A DNA stretch of 64,000 bases from Lucinisca nassula. Lineage: Eukaryota; Mollusca; Bivalvia; Lucinida; Lucinidae. Shown here piece after piece: positions 1 to 9,690 of this stretch. The stretch spans positions 86,960,651 to 87,024,650 of the forward strand of contig OY757026.1 of NCBI GenBank assembly GCA_963580285.1. The letters run 5' to 3'. Each line of letters opens with the position of its first letter. Positions within the stretch are counted from its first letter, which is position 1. A program made the translations under genes and the position numbers. Below the pieces are notes generated by a model. The model was given only the letters and a program-made list of their open reading frames with translations, was not told the origin of the DNA and did not search any database.

Positions 1-512
1 TTCTATTTTTAGCTATGGCGGCCATTCTAACCGTTTTAGCTATTTTAGTAGAAGGTCACCTAAGCAACATTCCTATGAAGTTTGAATTAAGTTGGCCCAA
101 GGGTACAGGAGGAGTTGTCGTTTACAGAATTTTCTATTTTTAGCTCTGGCGGCCATTTTGTTCACCGGAGCGGGAACGTTTTAGCTATTTTGGTAGAGGG
201 TCACCTAAGTAACATTCCTATAAAGTTTGAATGAAATTAGCCTTAAGGTACAGGAGAAGTTGTCCTTTAAAGATTTTTCTATTTTCAGCTCTGGCGGCCA
301 TCTTGTTTAGCGGAGCGGAACAATTTTAGCTATTTTTGTAGTGGGTCACCTCAGCAATATTCCTATGAAGTTTTATTGAAATTGGCTCAAGGGTTAAGGA
401 GGAGTTAGCATTTAAAGCTAATTGTTGACGCCGCACGACACACGACGGACATTGACTGATCACAATAGCTCACCATGAGCACTTCATGCTCAGGTGAGCT
501 AAAAAGCGGACT
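1..512 (+). repeat. Tandem-repeat element, copy 1 (3' part)
   Basis: Three to four ~131-145-bp units, each starting near a CTATTTTTAGCT motif (about 3, 134, 279), run into a unique tail. The tail holds a short ACGACGG-rich stretch (about 425-455) and a terminal palindrome (about 473-508: AGCTCACC...GGTGAGCT). The element's left side lies outside the window. The same last two units plus tail recur at 2353-2745, so these are two copies of one family ending at the same point. Repeats, then an ACGG-like microsatellite, then a hairpin, is the architecture known for bivalve pearl/Helitron-like non-autonomous elements. Family assignment is inference. Confidence 0.7.
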
Positions 513-690
513 CCTGATTGACTATGTTAAAAGCAGACGTGACAAAAATAATCCCCTGATTTTGTTTTCACTATTTCTCAGCAAAAATAAGGCTTCAAAA
601 AGTTCACATTTCATGTAAATTGTCTACTCAGCAGAAAAATTACATCATCAAATTTAATGTCAAGCCTCATTTTCAATGATAAATAAGAAA
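513..690. other. Intervening sequence, nothing recognised
   Basis: AT-rich DNA between the first tandem-repeat element and a SINE fragment. I see no reading frame with family resemblance, no RNA gene and no clear repeat. Confidence 0.4.
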
Positions 691-877
691 ATGACATCTC
701 GAGCCCTGTCGCCCAATGAAACCAATTGGGTTTATTAGCCTCGCACCGTGGTTCCTGGACAGGCTTAGGTCCTCTAAGCGGTTTACCAGTACTAACGTGC
801 GGGCCGGATTCAGCTCTGCGTGGAAGCATCATGCAGCCCATATATTTCTTCAAGCCCCTATGGGCGGGGGCGAGCAA
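690..877 (-). mobile_element. SINE-like element (family S1), 5' part
   Basis: Matches the family whose borders are defined by an 11-bp target-site duplication at 50823-51111. Shared blocks include GACATCTCGAGCCCTGTCGC, the CTAAGCGGTTTACCAGTACT block and the terminal GGGCGGGGGCGA. The element reads on the minus strand. Its usual A-rich tail (minus-strand ...CGTTAAACCTCAAATCAAAC) is missing here, so this is a partial copy. Confidence 0.7.
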
Positions 878-879
878 AT

Positions 880-2745
880 TTCTATTTTTTTTCTATTTTT
901 AGCTCTGGGGGCCATATTGTTCATCGGAACAAGACCATTTTAGCTATTTTGGTAGAGAGTCATCTAAGCAACATTCCTATGAAGTTTGAATGTAATTGGC
1001 CCAAGGGTACAGGAGGAGTTGTCGGTTGAATATTTTTTTCTATTTTTAGCCCTGGTGGCCATCTTGTTTATCAGAGTTGAATGATTTTAACTATTTTGGT
1101 AGGGAGTCACCTGGGCAACATTCCTGTGAAGTTTGAAGCAAATTTACAATGTTTTTCTATTTTTAGCTCTGGTGGCCATTTTGTTCATTGGAGCGGGATC
1201 ATTTTAGCTAATATGGTATAGGGTCAACGACATAATATTCCTGTGAAGTTTGAATCAAATTGGCCCAAGGGGTAAGGAGGAATTGTCGTTTGAAGAATTT
1301 TTCTATTTTTAGCACTGGCGGCCATCTTGTTAGTCAGAGCGGAACAATTTTAGCTATTTTGGTAGGGAGTCAACCACATAATAGTCCTGTGAAGTTTGAA
1401 TCATATTGACCCAAGGGGTAAGGAGGAGTTGTCGTTTGAAGATTTTTTTTCTATTTTTAGCTCTGGCGGCCATCGTGTTTGCCGCATTGAACGATTTTAG
1501 CTATTTTGTCAGGGAGTCACCTAACTAACATTCCTGTGAAGTTTGAATCAAATTGGCCAAAGGGTTGAGGAGGAGTTCGCGTTTTGACGTAAATTTACAA
1601 AGTTTTTCTGTTTTTAGCTATGGCGGCCATTGCTCATCAGAGCAAAAACGTTTTCGCCATTTTGGTAGTGGGTCATCTAAGCAACATTCCTATGAAGTTT
1701 GAATGAAATGGGCCCAAGGGTAAAGGAGGAGTAGTCGTTTGAAGATTTTTCTATTTTTACCTCTGGCGGCCATCTTGTTAGTCAGAGCGGAATGATTTTG
1801 TCTATTTCTTTACGGAATCACCTACATAACATTCCTGTGAAGTTTGAATCAAATTGGCCCAAGGGTTAAGGAGAAGTTCGTGTTTGAAGCAAATTTACGA
1901 TGTTTTTCTATTTTTTAGCTATGGCGGCCATTTTGCTCATCAGAGCAGAATCTTTTCAGCTATTTTGGTAGATGGTCACCTAAAAAACATTCCTATGAAG
2001 TTTGAATAAAATTGTCCCAAGGGTACAGGAGGAATTGTCGTTTAAAGATTTTTTCTATTTTTAGCTCTGGCGGCCATCTTGTTTGTCAGGGCACAACAAT
2101 CTTAGCTATTTTTGTAGGGAGTCATTTGGGCAACATTCCTGTGAAGTTTGAATCAAATTGGCCCAAGGGTTGAGGAGGAGTTTGTGTTTGAAGCAAATTA
2201 ACGATGTCTTTCTATTTTTAGCTATGGCGGCCATTTTGCTCATCAGAGCAATACCGTTTTAGCTATTTTAGTAGAGGATCACCTTAGCAAAATTCCTATG
2301 AAGTTTGAATAAATTTGGCCAAAGGGTACTGGAGGAGTTGTCGTTTAAAGAATTTTCTATTTTTAGCTCTGGCGGCCATTTTGTTCACCGGAGCGGAAAC
2401 GTTTCAGCTATTTTGGTAGAGGGTCACCTAAGCAACGTTCCTATAAAGTTTGAATGAAATTAGCCTTAAGGTACAGGAGAAGTTGTCCTTTAAAGATTTT
2501 TCTATTTTTAGCTCTGGCGGCCATCTTGTTCAGCGGAGCAGAACAATTTTAGCTATTTTTGTAGAGGGTCACCTCAGCAATATTCCTATGAAGTTTTATT
2601 GAAATTGGCTCAAGGGTTTAGGAGGAGTTAGCATTTAAAGCAAATTGTTGACGCCGCACAACACACGACGCACGACGGAAGACGGACATTGACCGATCAC
2701 AATAGCTCACTATGAGCACTTCGTGCTCAGGTGAGCAAATAAGCA
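880..2745 (+). repeat. Tandem-repeat element, copy 2, with dimeric higher-order period
   Basis: About 12 units starting with CTATTTTTAGCT near 893, 1040, 1157, 1303, 1451, 1609, 1751, 1909, 2055, 2212, 2357 and 2502. From about 1451 to 2212 two variants alternate: type B (CTCTGGCGGCCATCTTG) and type A (linker AAGCAAATTTACGATG, then CTATGGCGGCCATTTTG). This gives a ~302-bp dimer. The array ends with an ACGACGG-rich stretch and a hairpin (about 2703-2738). A 23-base gap follows immediately. Confidence 0.75.
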
Positions 2746-2747
2746 AC

Positions 2748-2770
2748 NNNNNNNNNNNNNNNNNNNNNNN
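2748..2770. other. Assembly gap (23 N)
   Basis: A run of undetermined bases between the end of the tandem-repeat element and the 3' end of the reverse-transcriptase element. The junction of the two cannot be read. Confidence 1.
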
Positions 2771-2802
2771 ATTTTTAAAGGTTTTCCTTATTATAAGGTA
2801 GA

Positions 2803-3347
2803 AGTAAAACAAAGATCAGGAATTGATACAATTAACTTACTCCACCCATAAAAGACACCAAAAGGGAAAGAAATACAAACATTAAGCGACCAGACCAGAA
2901 AGAAGGCCATAAGGACAGTTACAATTCCCACAAAATGGCCATATGGCCATCCAAAACCAAAAGACACAAGTGATACACACAGTAAGTAACAAACAACAAC
3001 ATAAATAAATCGCCACAGAAGAGCCGCCTTGGAACGGTCAGTGGAAGATTTCCACTGGGGGGCTTAAATCGATTTTACGTGGCCACAATCCTCGCCCTTA
3101 CTGCCGTCGCGATTTAGACAAATAATTTGTTCAGTCCGCATGAAGGCCTCCTAACTCATCAGTGCAACATCTCCGTGAACACAAAAATCAAAGAACCACA
3201 GAGGTGAGACAACGGTGAGGACTCGACAGCAAGAAACCACTGAAATGCTGGAGCAAAAGAAAACCAACAGTTAGACTCCGATGAGCCCGACCAGAGACAG
3301 AGCATCAGGCACCAACCAACATTATCTCTCTAATTTTCAATAAGCCT
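2803..3347 (-). repeat. 3' untranslated region of the Penelope-like element
   Basis: Downstream of the RT stop codon on the minus strand. The same ~540 bp recur almost unchanged at 27622-28186 and more diverged at 32.5, 33.0, 35.0, 35.6, 38.5 (plus strand), 47.3 and 57.0 kb (plus strand). Conservation among the copies shows it travels with the element's 3' end, as expected for 5'-truncated retrocopies. Confidence 0.7.
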
Positions 3348-4034
3348 TTACGTTGGAGCCATCATAGAATCTGAGGCCTGACCCACCGGCGTGCAATTAA
3401 AGAGGGAAGCAAAGTTGCCAACCGTGATTGGGTTAACTACCATGCATGCAGTCTGTCGTATAATATCCATGTTGTCCCCAATCATTTTATATCGAAGAAT
3501 GATTTTATGAAATTGGGTGCTGAAATCATTGCGGTTATATATTTTTCTGAATTTATATACTAAGTCACCATAAAATTCGGGTTCCGATAGACCTTGTTGC
3601 AGAAGAGATTTAAGTCCAATACTGAATTTTGAAATTAAATCAGAATGGCGTCTATAAAATTTTGAAAAGGCTTTGCGAAGTTTATGGTACCGATAACCCT
3701 GATTAAGGAGTTTAGCCGTTAATAATTTATTACGAGTGTTGAAGTCAGTTATATGACTACACACTCTAGCAAATCGAATTAATTGTGAAATATAAACGCA
3801 ATAGGATGGCGCACGAGGAACATCACCATCCAAAAAAGGAAAATTTACAATCTCAAAATCAAAGTCATCGCGTTTATCATAAATTTTGCACGAAACAAAT
3901 CCATGTACAATAGATAGATGTAAATCCAAAAACAGGGCCTCGGTATCAGAAGAATTTGCTTTATTTAACTGAAGTTCTAGGGGGTAAATCTGACTGATCA
4001 AACCATCAAAATAGGTATTATCAATATTTAACAA
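3348..4034 (-). pseudogene. Reverse transcriptase, C-terminal part (after YLDD)
   Basis: An open frame of about 228 codons begins just after the YLDD position (LLNIDNTYFDG) and covers the RT palm end and thumb. It includes the blocks PLELQLNKANSSDTEA, VNFPFLDGDVPRAPSYCVY and LSEPEFYGDLVYKFRKI, and ends ...GQASDSMMAPT. A near-identical fragment lies at 28187-28540 and more decayed ones at 33.3-33.9 and 40.7-41.05 kb. It is disconnected from its N-terminal half by the 3.25-kb insertion, so it cannot make a working protein. No endonuclease domain follows the thumb. Confidence 0.75.
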
Positions 4035-4439
4035 GAATTTGTTTTTCTACAAAAACACAGATGTCTCCCCCGTTTTTGACTGCTAAGTATAACCTTGACA
4101 TTGGAGGTATTGAGCTGGGTCTTGTGTGCAACACATCATATAATGAAGATGAACATTTCTGCATAGTAACTTTAAAAAATGTTCATAGAAAAATAAAAAA
4201 GTTATTGGCCGTAAACAAAAAAAGCACTTTTTTACCTTTGACCTCTAAGTATGGCCTTGACCTTTGCGGTACAACACATCATCTCATGATGGTTAACATT
4301 TCTGCCAAGTAATTTCATAATCCATCAAAGAATAAGGAAGTTATTGACTGTCCTTTTTTTTTACCTTCGACCTCTAGGTATGACCTTGACATTGGAGGTA
4401 TGGACCTTGGTCTCGCACATGACTCATGGTCCAACTTTC

Positions 4440-6055
4440 AAGCCTCTAGCTCCAATAGTTTTTGAGATATCTTGCTGACAAGATTTTATTAAAAAAAATT
4501 CAAAGGGCAATAACTCTTGAAAGGGGCATAATCCGGATAAGAAAAAAATATGCGTCAGCTTATTTTCCATTAGGAATGCATATATGAAATTTCAAAACCA
4601 TAGCATACACAGTTCTAAAGTTCTGCTATGCATCACTTTTAGCATTCATTACAATGGGCACAAATTACCAAAATGACAAAGGGCCATAACTCGCAAAGTA
4701 TTTTTTGGAATTTTGTCAAAAGTTAATCAGTTCATATACTCATCACCACCAATATACTCAACAACTTTCAAGGGTCTAGCTCCAATAGTGTTTGAGATAT
4801 TTTGCTGACAAGATTTTATTTAAAAAATTTCAAAGGGCAATAACTCTTGAAAGGGGCATAATCCGGACGAGAAAAAAAATACGCATCGGCTAATTTTTCA
4901 TGAGGAATCCATATATGAAATTTCAAAACCCTAGCATACACGGTTCTAAAGTTATGCTATGCATCACTTTTAGCATACATTGCAATGGGTACAAATTACC
5001 AAAATGACAAAGGGTCATAACTCACAAAATATTTTTCGGAATTTTGTCAAAAGTTTATCAGTTCATCTACTCATCACCACCAATATATTCACCAATTTTC
5101 AAGCCTCTAGCTCCAATAGTTTTTGAGATATCTTGCTGACAAGATTTTATTAAAAAAATTTCAAAGGGCAATAACTCTTGAAAGGGGCATAATCCGGACG
5201 AGAAAAAAAATACGCGTCAGCTTATTTTCCATCAGAGATGCATATATGAAATTTCAAAACTATAGCATACACGGTTCTAAAGTTATGCTATGCATCACTT
5301 TTAGCATACATTACAATGGGCGCAAATTACCAAAATGACAAAGGGCCATAACTCACTAAGCATTTTTCGGAATTTTGTCATAAGTTTATCAGTACATCTA
5401 CTAATCACCAACAATCTATTCACCAACTTTCAAGGCTCTAGCTCCAATAGTTTTTGAGATATCTTGCTGACAAGATTTTATTAAAACAAATTCAAAGGAC
5501 AATAACTCTTAAAAGGGGCATATTCCGGACGAGAAAAAAAATACGTGTCAGCTAATTTTCCATGAGGAATCCATATATGAAATTTCAAAACCCTAGCATA
5601 CACGGTTCTAAAGTTATGCTATGCATCACTTTTAGCATACATTACAATGGGCACAAATTACCAAAATGACAAAGGGCCATAACTCACAAAGTATTTTTCG
5701 GAATTTTGTCAAAAGTTAATCAGTTCATCTACTCATCACCATCAATATATTCAACAACTTTCAAGGCTCTAGCTCCAATAGTATTTGAGATATCTTGCTG
5801 ACAAGATTTTATTAATAAAAAAAAATTCAAAGGGCAATAACTCTTGAAGGGGGCATAATCCGGACGAGAAAAAAAATATGCGTAAGCTAATTTTCCATGA
5901 GGAATCCATATATGAAATTTCAAAACCCTAGTATACACGGTTCTTTAGTTATGCTATGCATCAAAAGCGTAACTGACGGACGAACGGACAAACAGACGAA
6001 TGAACCAGAACCAATATGCCCCTCCAACTTTTTCAAAGTTGGGGGCATAATAAGA
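4440..6055 (+). repeat. 331-bp satellite array with its own terminal hairpin
   Basis: The block CTAGCTCCAATAG recurs at about 4445, 4776, 5106, 5438 and 5769, a period of 330-332 bp with 4.6 units. The array is followed by an ACGGACGAACGG-type stretch (5976-6000) and a hairpin (about 6018-6051: ATATGCCCCTCCAACTT...AAAGTTGGGGGCATAAT). The 160-bp repeats resume on both sides, so this is a second element nested in the 4061-7311 element. Confidence 0.75.
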
Positions 6056-7212
6056 AAGTTATTGACAGAGCACAAAAAAGGCCCTGTTTTTACCTTTAAC
6101 CTCTATCTATGACCTTGACCTTTCAGGTATTAAACTGGGTCATGCGTGCAACACATCATCTCATGGTGGTTAACATTTCTGCCTAGCAATTTCAAAATCC
6201 ATCTAAAAATAAGAAAGTTATTGACCAAACACGAAAAAAGGCCTTTTTTTACCTTTGACCTCTATGTATGACCTTGACATTTTAGGTACCAAACTGAATC
6301 ATGCATGCAACACATCGTCCCATGATAGTTAACATGTTTGCCAAGTAACTTCAAATTCTATTTAAAAATAGGCAAGTTATTGACAAAACCCGAAAAAAGG
6401 CCCCTTTTTTACCTTTGACCTCTAAGTATGACCTTGACCTTTGAGGTACCAACCTGGGTCATGCGCGCAACACATCGCCTTATATTGGTTCACATTTCTG
6501 CCATGTGATTTCAAAATCCATCTCAAAATAAGAAAGTTATTGTCCAAATACAAAAAGGCCCACTTTTTGACCTTTGACCTCTAAGTATGACCTTGACCTT
6601 TGAGGTACCGACCTGCCTCATGTGCACCACACATCGTCTCATGATTGTTAATAATTGTGCCAAGTAATTTTAAAATCCATCTCAAAATTAGAAAGTTATT
6701 GACCAAATACGAAAAAAAGGCCCCTTTTTTTACCTTTGACCTCTACGTATGACCTTGACCTTTGAGGAACCGACCTGCCTCATGCGCACCACACATCGTC
6801 TTATGGTTGTTAATAATTATGCCAAGTAATTTTAAATTCCATCTCATAATAAGAAAGTTATTGACCAAATACGAAAAAAAGGCCCCTTTTTGACCTTTGA
6901 CCTCTAAGTATGACCTTGACCTTTGAAGTACCGACCTGCCTCATGCGCACCACACATCGTCTTATGGTTGTTAATATTTCTGCCGCGTAATTTTAAAATC
7001 CATCAAAAAATAAGAAAGTTATTGACCGGACAGGATTTGCCCATACATATATACATACCAACAAACTTCCAAGGGAGATAATTCAAAAAGTATAAATGCG
7101 AGAGTTATGGTTCTTGCGCACTGCACGTCGTCTAATGCTGATTAATATTTATACGAAGTTTCGTGAAGATAGCTCTAACGGTTTTCAAGTTACAGAGCGG
7201 ACACGGATGTGT
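6055..7212 (+). repeat. ~160-bp tandem repeats
   Basis: About seven units. The block GACCTCTAAGTATGACCTTG recurs near 6417, 6576, 6738 and 6899 (period 159-162 bp). Two more units lie at 4061-4440, on the other side of the nested array. Short ORFs inside have no coding signal. Confidence 0.8.
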
Positions 7213-7258
7213 GACAGACAGACAGACGGACAGACAGACAGACGGACAGACAGACGCC
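7213..7258 (+). repeat. GACA/GACG microsatellite
   Basis: Tetranucleotide run of GACA and GACG units immediately before the terminal hairpin of the 4061-7311 element. Tandem units, then this microsatellite, then a hairpin, is shared with three other families in the window. Confidence 0.85.
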
Positions 7259-7311
7259 CGGGGGAAAAACAATATGTCTCTCCGAAAAAAAAATTTTCGG
7301 GGGAGACATAA

Positions 7312-8760
7312 TAAAGCATCTAAATATCTATAAGTAGAGCTAAAAGCTTCAATAATTTCAGATTAGTTATCAATGGAAAGCGACAAAATGAAGTCTCTTT
7401 CATAACAATACAAGAACAGATCAGCCACAAGAGGTGCGCAATTAGTACCCATCGGAATACCCACAATTTGTCTAAATAACTTTGTACCGAATCTAATATA
7501 AATATTGTCAAGTAGAAAGGTGAGGGCATCACACACTTTCTGACATGACCAAAGTGTATAATTCTTATGCTCTTTAGAAGTGAAAAATGCATTTCTGACA
7601 TTACATGCAAGATAGAGAGAATCTTCTCTGTGAAAAGCACATTCAATTAAATCATTAAGCTTTTCTTTTATAAGATTATGAGGAAGTGTAGAGTAAAGAG
7701 TGGAAAAATCGTAGGTAGACAGACTAGAAGCAAGAAAATGTCTAGATTTCAATTTATTTAAAACCTCATTCGAATTTTTTATAGACCAAAACAGATTTCC
7801 TCCTGATCTTTCAAAGACTTTATCACAATATTTAATTACATGCGTTTTAATAGCAGTAAGACAGGAAGTTAATAATTTAGAAAGTTCAGTGGTAGTGCAA
7901 GAGCTAGAATTTGCAATAAACCGTGCTTTGTAAGGTTTTTATGAAGTTTTGGTAACCAGTATAGCGTAGGAAGCCTGTCTTGGCCTTCGTTAACACACAC
8001 AGCAAACTTGGTGGCTGAAAGACAAACATGTTTATCTATTATAGCTCTCTCTTCAGCTAAAGGCTGAAGTTCATAGGCCTTAGTACCACCAAGCTCCTGC
8101 TTAAGCGTGTTAACATAGTGGAGCCGTCACACAACGACGACGTTGTTAGCGGCCTTGTCTGCAGGGGCCAAAACAAACTTCTTATGAAATTCTTGAACAC
8201 CTAGTTTAAGATGACTTAAAGACGTCTTGGGCTTAGGAGGTAATAAGTTAGTATTTTGAGAATAGAAAGAAATGCGTTTATTCACTAGTTTTAAAATGCT
8301 AAGTTTCCAGTCCTTAAGGGCTTTATGCTCAACATACTCTCGCTTACACCATCGATTACCGAATTCATTCAAGGAAGCAGCGATTTGATCTCTACATTTA
8401 CTGAAATCAATTTTAGAAGGAAACCGATATTTCGGTCCTTTAGAAATTATATTCCTTATCCTAGAATCAGGAATAATTTTCAAATTGCCAGTAATTATAT
8501 GACCAGCAGCAGGATAGCAATACTTTTGAGTTTTTACAATCACATGAATCAGGAGTATTAGTATCAATATCAAGATCTGAAACAAGTTTATTGAAATTAA
8601 AAATGATAGATCTAACAGGTTTGTTATATTTATAGCAAATTATAGGTGTTTCAGTATTTTGAAAATAAGCAGGAATGGAAGAAAGCACCGATCTCTCACG
8701 GAAGATACTGGGCAAATCTATAAAATCCATACCCTTATTAATTCAGAATCAATGTAAGGA
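7312..8760 (-). pseudogene. Reverse transcriptase, N-terminal and palm part (before YLDD)
   Basis: Read on the minus strand in at least two frames (7363-7752, 8127-8585 and 8467-8730). The upstream part carries PVRSIIFNFNKLVSDLDID and KFVLAPADKAANNVVVV. The palm carries motif A (STYDFSTLYSTLPHNLIK) and the motif B region (QIVGIPMGTNCAPLVADLF). A stop after LSIDN is followed in frame by SEIIEAFSSTYRYLD, where the insertion begins. Several frameshifts and stops mean it is dead. These motifs identify an RT; the exact clade (Penelope-like suggested) is not proven. Confidence 0.7.
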
Positions 8761-9320
8761 CGGAGAGTATGCCGAGTATAGCCTCTAGTTAAGAGAGCCG
8801 CATCATATAACTGATGAGAACTATCATAGAATTTATTCGCCTCGGTGTCCAGAAGATGTAAAACAGAAACGGGTAATGAACTTAAAAATGAAAGCATAGA
8901 GTGGCGTCCATGATTTAATAATATAATTGACAGTCACTTCAGTCTAGTATTGTTTCGTTTAAACGCACGTGATTTACGTTTAAAGTTACCATTTTTCCTG
9001 GTGCCGTGAGATCTAGTTCTGCGTTTTCGACATTCCAGGAGTGAGAAAATATCAAAGTCCGGCATTCTGGAAATATTACCCTCATGATAAATGTTGTCAT
9101 TAAATCCCAGTGGAAAAGGGGTCTGTAAAAATTTAATCCATTTCAGTTCAGCTTCATGTCTATGTAAACCTTGGGGTCCCCGAAACAGTCCATTTTTTTG
9201 GCCCCAGGGCTATAATTTACACAATCTTTGTAGAAATCCACAGGACGATATATCAAAGACCTTGGCCTTCTGCTTACAGACAAAAAGATTTTCAAAGGTT
9301 TTCATTGCTAAAGTTCTACC
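8760..9320 (-). pseudogene. N-terminal region and leader of the Penelope-like element
   Basis: In the minus-strand translation, 8890-8730 reads FYDSSHQLYDAALLTRGYT and a frame near 8935-9090 holds a basic stretch (ECRKRRTRSHGTRK). These look like the element's amino-terminal region, but only remnants are open. Beyond about 9100 I see no coding signal and treat it as leader. Confidence 0.45.
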
Positions 9321-9596
9321 CTGACCAAAAACCTTAACCTGAGTCTAACAGGATTACGTGCGTACACACTTTCGTACATTTGTACGCACATTCCCACGGA
9401 CGCAAAACCGAAAAACTATATGCCCCCGGCATCATAAGAAGGGATAAGGTGAAAAATATGCTTACTTCGAGAAATTAATAATATTTCCTCAAATGATAAT
9501 CTAATCACATCATGTTAACAAGTCCCTGAAAATAATATACCTCTAAACGCAACTTTATATAGAGATTTAAAAGGGTACATTTGTATATGTTATTTT
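9320..9596. other. Non-coding, possible decayed element end
   Basis: Holds a short GTACGCAC-rich stretch (about 9356-9395) and ACTATATGCCCCCGGCATCAT (9414 on), which resembles the terminal hairpins of the tandem-repeat elements. Nothing else is recognised. Confidence 0.35.
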
Positions 9597-9690
9597 GCTT
9601 ATTTCTGCTCCAAGATAGGTTGTTGGCACTCATTAGAACCGCCACAACGAGGCGGTTCTAAAGAGCACCAACAACGTGTGTTCGGAATAT
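9597..9690. mobile_element. Hairpin-core MITE (family H), core only
   Basis: Palindrome built from CTTATTTCTGCTC, then TTAGAACCGCC/GGCGGTTCTAA. It is the most left-hand and one of the more diverged members of a family with about 12 copies. No outer arms with the ACGAAAACACGCC terminus are recognisable. Confidence 0.6.

Larger units (their letters stand above)
4061..7311 (+). mobile_element. Tandem-repeat transposon inserted in the RT element
   Basis: The left end begins ATGTCTCCCCCG and the right end is CGGGGGAGACAT: inverted termini. The right end is also a hairpin (7273-7310: TATGTCTCTCCG...CGGGGGAGACATA). Inside are ~160-bp units (4061-4440 and 6050-7060), a nested 331-bp array, and a GACA/GACG microsatellite (about 7213-7258) just before the right hairpin. 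This matches non-autonomous tandem-repeat-containing elements described from bivalves. No coding capacity is seen. Boundaries are good to about 30 bp. Confidence 0.7.
2803..9320 (-). mobile_element. Penelope-like (tentative) retroelement, split by an insertion
   Basis: Minus-strand element. Its 5' half lies at about 7312-9320 and its 3' half at about 2803-4060. Joining logic: the upstream half ends in a frame reading ...STYRYLD and the downstream half resumes at LLNIDNTYFDG, so the insertion sits at the YLDD catalytic motif of the reverse transcriptase. About eleven truncated copies of the same 3' end lie elsewhere in the window, all ending in a GATCAGGAAT(T/C)GATACAATTAA-type sequence. No GIY-YIG or other endonuclease is visible. 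Family assignment to Penelope-like elements rests on remembered RT features and needs a tree. Confidence 0.65.
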
